Made by a program: the position numbers and the translations under genes. The notes under the pieces are model-generated. The model had not been told where the DNA came from, searched no databases, and worked only from the letters and a program-made list of their open reading frames with translations. Positions 1-3,867 of a stretch of DNA of 6,503 nucleotides are shown piece after piece. Numbering within the stretch: position 1 is the first letter of the stretch; every line of letters begins with the position of its first letter. This stretch comes from Tannerella sp. (GTDB lineage Bacteria; Bacteroidota; Bacteroidia; Bacteroidales; Tannerellaceae). The stretch is taken from NCBI GenBank assembly GCA_031268395.1, contig JAIRXI010000190.1, forward strand, positions 1 through 6,503. Reading direction: 5' to 3'.

Positions 1-431
1 CCTTCCCGGGCAAACGGGCTGTCTTTGGCGTACGTCTGCCGGTCGCCGTCATAAGAACCTTTTCTGTCTGCCGGTTCGGGGAAGAAGGGTTTTTGCTGTC
101 TGTCCGACGCCGTTCCGTAATCTCTGTTTTTCCCGGCAAACGGGCTGTCTTTGGCGTATGTCCGCCGGTCGCCGTCATAAGAACCTTTTCTGTCTGCCGG
201 TTTGGGGAAGAAGGGTTTTTGCTGTCTGTCCGACGCCGTTCCGAAGTCCCTGCCTTCCCGGGCAAACGGGCTGTCTTTGGCATACGTCCGCCGGTCGTCG
301 TCATAAGCCCCTTTTCTGTCTGCCGGTTTGGGGAAAAAGGGTTTTTGCTGTCTGTCTGGCGCCGTTCCGAAGGCCCTGCCTTCCCGGGCAAACGGGCTGT
401 CTTTGGCGGACGTCTGCTGGTCGTCGTCATA
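1..431 (-). repeat. In-frame tandem repeat, 126-bp unit (42 codons), three full copies and one partial
   Basis: Copies lie at 306-431, 180-305, 54-179 and 1-53 (cut by the window edge). The shared block CAAACGGGCTGTCTTTGGC starts at 11, 137, 263 and 389, exactly 126 bp apart. In the methyltransferase frame each unit reads YD(D/G)D(R/Q)(R/Q)T(Y/S)AKDSPFA, then a variable segment such as REGRDFGTA, then DRQQKPFFP(K/E)PADRKG. Copies differ by scattered substitutions, so they are not freshly duplicated, but no copy carries a frameshift or stop. The period being a multiple of three keeps the protein frame intact. The total copy number is unknown because the array continues to the left. Confidence 0.95.
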
Positions 432-1628
432 AGATTCTTTTTTCTCTGCCGGTTTGTGTGGCCTGTTCAGTTCCGTTTTGTAATCACTGTTTGTTCCGGC
501 AAACAGTTTGTAGCAGTGAAATTCGCATTCGAGCGGGCCGTTCATCAGTTTGATTTTCCGGTCGGGACGCAGTCCGATGTTATCAAAGTACGATTCTTTG
601 TAGCTCAAAATCCAGGCCCGGTATCCGGTAAAGACGTGTTTGAGCCGTTCGCCGATCATCCGGTAGAGGTTCAGGATATCATTGGCGGTGATACGTTCGC
701 CGTAGGGAGGATTCGTTACCAGAATGCCTTCTCCGGGCGCTTCGGCGTATTGCTGGAAGGGGAGCGTTTTCAGTTCGATGTATTTTGTCAGGCCGGCGTT
801 GCGGACATTTTCGCGCGCCAGTTCGATGGCGGCCGGCGAAATATCCGACCCGAAACACTTGAAGGCAAAGCCGCGTTCGCCGGAGTCGTCGTGATAGATT
901 TCGTCAAACAGTTCTGCGTCGTAGTCGTTCCATTTCTCGAAGGCATATTCCCTGCGGTAGAGGCCGGGAGGGATGTTGAGAGCAATCATGGCCGCTTCGA
1001 TCAGCAGCGTGCCGGAGCCGCACATCGGGTCGACGAAGTCGGATTCGCCCCGCCAGCCGGTCAGCAGGATCATCCCCGCGGCCAGCACTTCGTTCAGCGG
1101 CGCTTCACCCTGCGCCGTCCGGTAGCCGCGCCGGTGCAGGCTTTCGCCCGAGCTGTCGAGCGAAACGGTGCAGTCGTGATGCGAAATGTGGATATGGATG
1201 TACATGTCCGGACGGTTGATCCGGACGGAAGGGCGTTTCCCGGACTTTTCGGTGAAATAGTCCGCGATCGCATCCTTGGTACGGTAGGCCACGAATCTGG
1301 AATGGTTGAACGACTCGGAATAGATAACCGCGTCTACGGAAAACGTACTGTCGGGCGAGAAATAGCGTTCCCATTCGATTTTTTTCACTTCTTCGTAGAC
1401 GGTATCCGCGTTGTTGGCCTTGAACCGGGCAACCGACTTGAGGATGCGCAGGGCCGTCCGGCAATGCAGGTTGGCCCTGTACATGAGCGCCTTGTCGCCC
1501 CTGAACGAGACCATGCGACGCCCCGCCACGACCTCTTCCGCCTGCAGAGCGGACAACTCTTCCGCCAGCACCTCTTCCAGGCCGTGCAGCGTCTTGGCCA
1601 CCATTTCAAACTGCTGTTCCCCGTTCAT
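1..1628 (-). CDS. rlmL: THUMP-domain class I SAM-dependent rRNA (guanine-N2) methyltransferase, RlmL family, with a tandem-repeat C-terminal tail (3' end beyond window)
   Basis: The frame is open from ATG at 1628-1626 to base 1 without a stop, giving 542 residues; the end lies outside. The family methylates N2 of a guanine in 23S rRNA (G2445 for E. coli RlmL) in the cytoplasm. Seen here: a THUMP-type N-terminal region (about residues 45-155), the family signature SSGESLHRRGYR at 159-170, the SAM-binding motif DPMCGSGT at 200-207 followed by LLIEAAMIALN, and the catalytic motif NPPYGER at 306-312. The core ends near residue 378 (CEFHCYKLFAG), about the usual length for RlmL without the RlmK half. 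From residue 400 the tail consists of 42-residue repeats rich in D, R, K, Q and P, probably disordered. ATG 1628 was chosen because it begins the conserved start MNGEQQFEMVAKTLHGLE and lies 5 bases after the stop of the upstream lipoprotein gene, which implies cotranscription. The exact target guanine in this organism is inferred from the family; a YpsC-like role is the main alternative. Confidence 0.94.
   Translation of the reverse strand, partial: MNGEQQFEMVAKTLHGLEEVLAEELSALQAEEVVAGRRMVSFRGDKALMYRANLHCRTALRILKSVARFKANNADTVYEEVKKIEWERYFSPDSTFSVDAVIYSESFNHSRFVAYRTKDAIADYFTEKSGKRPSVRINRPDMYIHIHISHHDCTVSLDSSGESLHRRGYRTAQGEAPLNEVLAAGMILLTGWRGESDFVDPMCGSGTLLIEAAMIALNIPPGLYRREYAFEKWNDYDAELFDEIYHDDSGERGFAFKCFGSDISPAAIELARENVRNAGLTKYIELKTLPFQQYAEAPGEGILVTNPPYGERITANDILNLYRMIGERLKHVFTGYRAWILSYKESYFDNIGLRPDRKIKLMNGPLECEFHCYKLFAGTNSDYKTELNRPHKPAEKKESYDDDQQTSAKDSPFAREGRAFGTAPDRQQKPFFPKPADRKGAYDDDRRTYAKDSPFAREGRDFGTASDRQQKPFFPKPADRKGSYDGDRRTYAKDSPFAGKNRDYGTASDRQQKPFFPEPADRKGSYDGDRQTYAKDSPFARE
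432..503 (-). repeat. Degenerate, shortened repeat copy joining methyltransferase core to the array
   Basis: The segment next to the catalytic core reads FAGTNSDYKTE, then RPHKPAEKKES, which lines up with FAGKNRDYGTA and FFPEPADRKGS of the full units. The CAAAC landmark is at 500, only 111 bp from the next copy, so this unit is five codons short. At nucleotide level it is closest to the copy at 54-179: both share GTAATC, CTGTTT and CCGGCAAAC in order. It is probably the native C-terminal tail from which the array expanded. Confidence 0.65.
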
Positions 1629-1633
1629 CGCCT

Positions 1634-2062
1634 TCACCAGGTCAGTACTACGCGAAATTCCTGCGACGGGGGAAGTTCTCCGCGGAGGTAGTCGGCATAG
1701 AAGGATACGGTTCTCTTCTCGAAGTCGAAGGAGTACTGTTCCGTCCACCGGATACCGCCGTCTGTGTGGGGAATGGAGTAGGGGAGGGGCGCCTGCACTT
1801 CGTTGCCGTTGTCCACCAGGTATATGAAAACGGAAACGTTGCCCTGTTCATAAATATAATTGCCGATGTCCAGGTCTGCAATATACTGGTAGAACGTGAC
1901 CTCTCCGCTTTCGCCGACCGGCTGCCAGTCCCGCGGATTGACGGTGTAGTAATACGTCTCCATCTTCAGGCTTTCGCCCGGCTCACCCGGAGGTCCCATC
2001 GGTCCTTCACACGCAAGCAATATAAAGGTCGTGAATACAGATAAGCATAAATACTTTTTCAT
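1634..2062 (-). CDS. Small lipoprotein with short collagen-like segment, function unknown
   Basis: This 142-residue protein starts with a lipoprotein signal peptide: MKK, a hydrophobic stretch (residues 4-17), and LLAC with the lipidated cysteine at 18. Directly after it come four Gly-X-Y triplets (residues 20-31, GPMGPPGEPGES). The rest (about 34-142) is a mixed, probably beta-rich domain with YIYEQGNVSVFIYL and WTEQYSFDFEKRTVSFYADY. I recognise the overall pattern (CEGP(M)GPxG start, then a domain with Y(I/V)YEQG and YxFDF) from uncharacterised Bacteroidota lipoproteins, but no function is known to me. It lacks a clear surface-export signal after the cysteine. The frame is open upstream to 2299, but ATG 2062 was chosen because it creates the signal peptide and lies just downstream of a promoter at 2085-2092. 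It is the first gene of a unit with the methyltransferase, 5 bp away. Confidence 0.85.
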   Translation of the reverse strand: MKKYLCLSVFTTFILLACEGPMGPPGEPGESLKMETYYYTVNPRDWQPVGESGEVTFYQYIADLDIGNYIYEQGNVSVFIYLVDNGNEVQAPLPYSIPHTDGGIRWTEQYSFDFEKRTVSFYADYLRGELPPSQEFRVVLTW

Positions 2063-2084
2063 AGATGATGTTTTAATTCTGCGG

Positions 2085-2092
2085 CAAAGGTA
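2085..2092 (-). promoter_or_regulatory. Bacteroidota -7 promoter element (TACCTTTG) for the lipoprotein-methyltransferase unit
   Basis: Read on the minus strand this is TACCTTTG, a full match to TAnnTTTG. It ends 22 bp before ATG 2062, giving an AT-rich leader of roughly 15-18 bases (AATTAAAACATCATCT) with no Shine-Dalgarno, as is usual in the phylum. No good TTTG is seen at the expected -33 position (only CGTG at 19 bp), so the call rests on the -7 box and its placement. Confidence 0.55.
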
Positions 2093-2448
2093 CGAATTAT
2101 ACTTCACGCGGCACGCGGCTATTTCTTTTTTGCCTGCTATTTTTCCGGGGTTGCGGCTAAACAGGTGCAAAACCGGAAGACAGGCATCATCGGGCTGTCC
2201 GCGCCGGGACGGGTTGGCGGGCGGGTATTTCGTTTTCTGCCGGCAGGGGTGTCCATCCGGACAAATAGCGGCTTCGACGGCGGCCTGTCTCAAAAGCACG
2301 CAGACGACGCAGACTGTAAAGATTTACGCAGAAAGGGAAAAAGAGAAACATCGGGAACGGCGATGCCGGAATGGACAAAAAGCGGCGAGCCTCCTTTCAA
2401 TCGACTCACGGGTAAAACCATGTGTTTATGGGACGAAACGCTTTATGA
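2093..2448. other. Intergenic stretch without recognisable gene
   Basis: Reading frames here on both strands look like chance: they overlap one another and none has a recognisable domain or a promoter. The plus frame from GTG 2165 to 2503 becomes somewhat protein-like only in its last third (near MPEWTKSGEPPF). Three copies of ACGCAGA occur at 2298-2304, 2307-2313 and 2326-2332. I see no RNA gene or terminator. Confidence 0.5.
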
Positions 2449-2751
2449 CGGCCACACGGCAAACCTTTTGCCCCTGATGGTACGACGCTTGCTTTTTACG
2501 TGAAAACCGGAAATCGCAGCGAACCGGTTAAACTGAACAGTCCTGACCGGACATTCGAGACCGGAGATCTGGATTTGCATAAGGCGGTCGAGCAGTCCGA
2601 AACGTTCAAATCCGGCAGAATCACCTGCACGGGAGCGGAAAATGCCGGCACAGGTACCGAAATAACTCCTCCGAAAGGAGCGGCTGAGGAAAGGGTGTTT
2701 CCGGAAGTGACGGACCTGAACGTGGCCAGGTATCTTACCGCCCGCCTGTGA
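2449..2751 (+). pseudogene. Possible gene remnant or small unrecognised gene
   Basis: The plus-strand frame is open from after a TGA at 2446-2448 to the TGA at 2749-2751. It begins RPHGKPFAPDGTTLAFYVKTG and continues with a sense-like composition rich in E, D, K, T and G (for example ETGDLDLHKAVEQSETF and FPEVTDLNVARYLTARL). The only in-frame start of note is GTG 2500, which would give 83 residues. The codon-aligned antisense frame (2443-2871, minus) is rich in H, R, F and S, typical of a shadow, so plus is the better reading. There is no promoter, and the frame just upstream that looks similar (MCLWDETLYDGHTANLLP, about 2419-2472) is shifted by one base, which would fit a frameshifted relic. 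I do not recognise the protein. Non-coding DNA remains quite possible. Confidence 0.22.
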
Positions 2752-2959
2752 GTGACGCGGATCTTGATGTTGCATGTGCCGTCCCTTTTTGTGGCGACTG
2801 AATATTACTGCCTTGAATGTCGCCATACAGTGAAAAATATTTGTGAAACATTTTACGACAAATGTATGCAAAATTCTTTTTTCGTGAATGAGATAGAAAG
2901 TGAATTGTAATTGGATTAATGTCAGGTAATTTTATGTGATTTAGCTACTTGTTTTTTTG
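2752..2959. other. AT-rich spacer with an inverted repeat, no gene
   Basis: Contains the inverted repeat TGGCGAC (2792-2798) / GTCGCCA (2819-2825) and, on the minus strand, a lone TACATTTG box at 2859-2866. From 2830 to 2959 the DNA is AT-rich and holds no open frame of note. No hairpin followed by a U-run is visible 3' of the tRNA. Confidence 0.5.
2792..2825. repeat. Inverted repeat, 7-bp perfect arms with 20-bp loop
   Basis: Arms TGGCGAC and GTCGCCA pair perfectly; the stem can extend by one G-U and one A-U pair in RNA. It lacks a T-run on either side that would make it a normal terminator. Read on the minus strand it lies about 35 bases after the TACATTTG box at 2859-2866. Confidence 0.5.
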
Positions 2960-3033
2960 TGATTCCGGAGCGACTCGAACGCTCGACCCACAGCTTAGAA
3001 GGCTGTTGCTCTATCCAACTGAGCTACGGAACC
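2960..3033 (-). tRNA. tRNA-Arg (anticodon UCU)
   Basis: The 74-base cloverleaf reads on the minus strand from 3033 to 2960. The acceptor stem is GGTTCCG with CGGAATC (one G-U pair) and discriminator A. The D arm is GCTC/GAGC around AGTTGGATA. The anticodon stem is ACAGC/GCTGT with loop CTTCTAA, giving anticodon TCT, which reads AGA and, by wobble, AGG arginine codons. The variable loop is GGGTC. The T arm is GAGCG/CGCTC with loop TTCGAGT. The genomic sequence after the discriminator is CAAAAA, so CCA is not encoded and must be added by the CCA-adding enzyme. A strong promoter lies about 50 bp upstream. Confidence 0.98.
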
Positions 3034-3084
3034 ATTATGGTTGACAGCAATCGGTTTACATATATAATCCGATTTACTTGCTCG

Positions 3085-3115
3085 CAAAGGTAGATATTCT
3101 TTCTCAAACAACAAA
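3085..3115 (-). promoter_or_regulatory. Bacteroidota promoter of tRNA-Arg (TTTG, 19 bp, TACCTTTG)
   Basis: On the minus strand TTTG (3115-3112) is followed after 19 bp by TACCTTTG (3092-3085), matching both the -33 and -7 elements of the primary sigma factor of this phylum with ideal spacing. Transcription should begin near 3079, leaving a 5' leader of about 45 bases before the tRNA, removed by RNase P. The leader can form a hairpin from AATCGG (3049-3054) and CCGATT (3069-3074). Confidence 0.8.
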
Positions 3116-3390
3116 AAAGTACCAGTAGTCAGCTCTTTTTTTGACTCTCCAAACATCAAGCAGTATACCGTGTCATGCAATTGGTTCAGTTGACTGTATA
3201 ACCGGATTGGCAGATAGATAAGTGCATTTCAAATTGTCGCAAAAATCAATAACCTTCTCTAATGGTTAGTAAATCAACAAACTGACGCTATGACGGAAGA
3301 TAATGCATACGAGCGTACCGGTCATTTAAAGCAAAAAAAGGAGGAAATCGGATACAATGCAAAAACGAGATAAGGCCTTTCCAAATCCGA

Positions 3391-3420
3391 ATTTTCAAGA
3401 AGAATCATTTCTTTGAAAAT
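3391..3420. repeat. Imperfect inverted repeat
   Basis: The outer arms ATTTTCAA (3391-3398) and TTGAAAAT (3413-3420) are perfect over 8 bp. With a one-base bulge the stem extends by GAA/TTC. No T-run follows, so it is not a convincing terminator. It lies about 100 bp upstream of the promoter at 3518 and could be a protein-binding site; no function can be read from it. Confidence 0.45.
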
Positions 3421-3492
3421 AAGCATATTAATAGACAAACACAATGCGAGGAATTGTTTTTATTTTTTATTAATATATTTTTAATCGAGATT

Positions 3493-3525
3493 CTTGCTCA
3501 TGATAAAATAGTTTTCATACCTTTG
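3493..3525 (+). promoter_or_regulatory. Bacteroidota promoter (CTTG, 21 bp, TACCTTTG) for the surface-protein locus
   Basis: TACCTTTG at 3518-3525 is a perfect TAnnTTTG box. CTTG at 3493-3496 is a near match to the -33 TTTG with 21-bp spacing. Transcription should start near 3531, about 24 bases before ATG 3555 and about 337 before ATG 3868. No other full TAnnTTTG was noticed between here and 3868, so it probably drives both the AT-rich frame and the large gene. Confidence 0.6.
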
Positions 3526-3554
3526 TGGCCGTATAACATAATTTATAGATACAG

Positions 3555-3845
3555 ATGGATCAAATGTATTTAAATAAACTCAAAATAAAAATAATACTTT
3601 TGAGTAGTTTGGCTGGGGTAGAAGGTCACCTCCCTGAATTTATCCGTATTATTCTTTTTATTAGAATATTACATATCGAATTGCAAAAACCGGTTTTTGC
3701 AGAAAAGAATCGTTCCAATGTTTTGTTGATGGATTTTATTCATTTTAATATACGTATGATCAGCATGTTTATGTGTAATTATTGTTTGTTGATTAAATAC
3801 GAAATTAAAAGTCAACTAATCGGAGGGGAACAGTCAATTAAATAA
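3555..3845 (+). CDS. Candidate small hydrophobic protein, 96 residues, unrecognised (or a long leader)
   Basis: ATG 3555 is the first start after the promoter at 3518-3525, about 24 bases into the predicted transcript, a normal leader length in this phylum. The frame ends in TAA at 3843-3845, 22 bp before the large exported protein. The product is basic and hydrophobic, with possible helices near IKIILLSSLAGV (residues 11-22), FIRIILFIRILHI (29-41) and LLMDFIHFNIRMISMFM (56-72). It matches no family I know. For DNA about two-thirds A+T, 96 codons without a stop is unlikely by chance (my rough hand estimate is below 1 in 1000 for a given start), which favours real coding. Against this, it lacks a clear signal peptide or domain, and its codons are far more AT-rich than those of the neighbours. 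The alternative is a 340-base untranslated leader of the next gene. Confidence 0.4.
   Translation: MDQMYLNKLKIKIILLSSLAGVEGHLPEFIRIILFIRILHIELQKPVFAEKNRSNVLLMDFIHFNIRMISMFMCNYCLLIKYEIKSQLIGGEQSIK
3682..3701. repeat. 20-bp perfect palindrome
   Basis: TGCAAAAACCGGTTTTTGCA is perfectly self-complementary, with its centre between 3691 and 3692. It lies inside the 96-codon frame, about 150 bases into the predicted transcript. With no loop it suits binding by a dimeric protein better than an RNA hairpin, although in RNA it could fold with a small central loop. No T-run follows, so it is not a simple terminator. Confidence 0.8.
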
Positions 3846-3867
3846 CAAAAATTCAGTCTATAAAGTC

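Larger units (their letters stand above)
3034..3517. other. Intergenic region between tRNA-Arg and the surface-protein locus
   Basis: Apart from the tRNA promoter there is no supported gene. From about 3400 the DNA is strongly AT-rich. It contains two very short frames: ATG 3290 to TAA 3373 (27 codons), and ATG 3357 to a TGA (19 codons) behind AGGAGG at 3339-3344. An imperfect inverted repeat lies at 3391-3420. Neither short frame is supported beyond its start signals. Confidence 0.5.

Noticed and set aside
1..431. CRISPR-like or minisatellite reading of the 126-bp repeats
   Set aside because: The units are contiguous, without unique spacers, and in frame with a recognised protein, so this is a coding tandem repeat and not a CRISPR array.
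93..1691. Long plus-strand open frame (532 codons)
   Set aside because: It is the antisense of the methyltransferase, whose catalytic motifs are unmistakable on the minus strand. Its F, V, R-rich composition and lack of domains mark it as a shadow.
2063..2299. N-terminal extension of the lipoprotein to 2299
   Set aside because: The extension crosses the TACCTTTG promoter, has no signal peptide at its start, and would bury the lipobox internally.
2500..2751. Resemblance of FPEVTDLNVARYLTARL to the PEVSE..VVRHYTRLS motif of glycine dehydrogenase
   Set aside because: Only a handful of positions agree, the frame stops at once afterwards, and the upstream part does not resemble that enzyme.
2443..2871. 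Minus-strand 142-codon frame
   Set aside because: Composition rich in H, R, F and S, and exact codon alignment opposite a more protein-like plus frame, make it a shadow.
2960..3033. tRNA-Arg as an integration (att) site
   Set aside because: I found no second copy of the tRNA 3' end and no integrase in the window.
2995..3180. Minus-strand 61-codon frame ending GSVAQLDRATAF
   Set aside because: It runs through the promoter and 5' half of tRNA-Arg; VAQLDRATAF is the familiar false translation of a tRNA.
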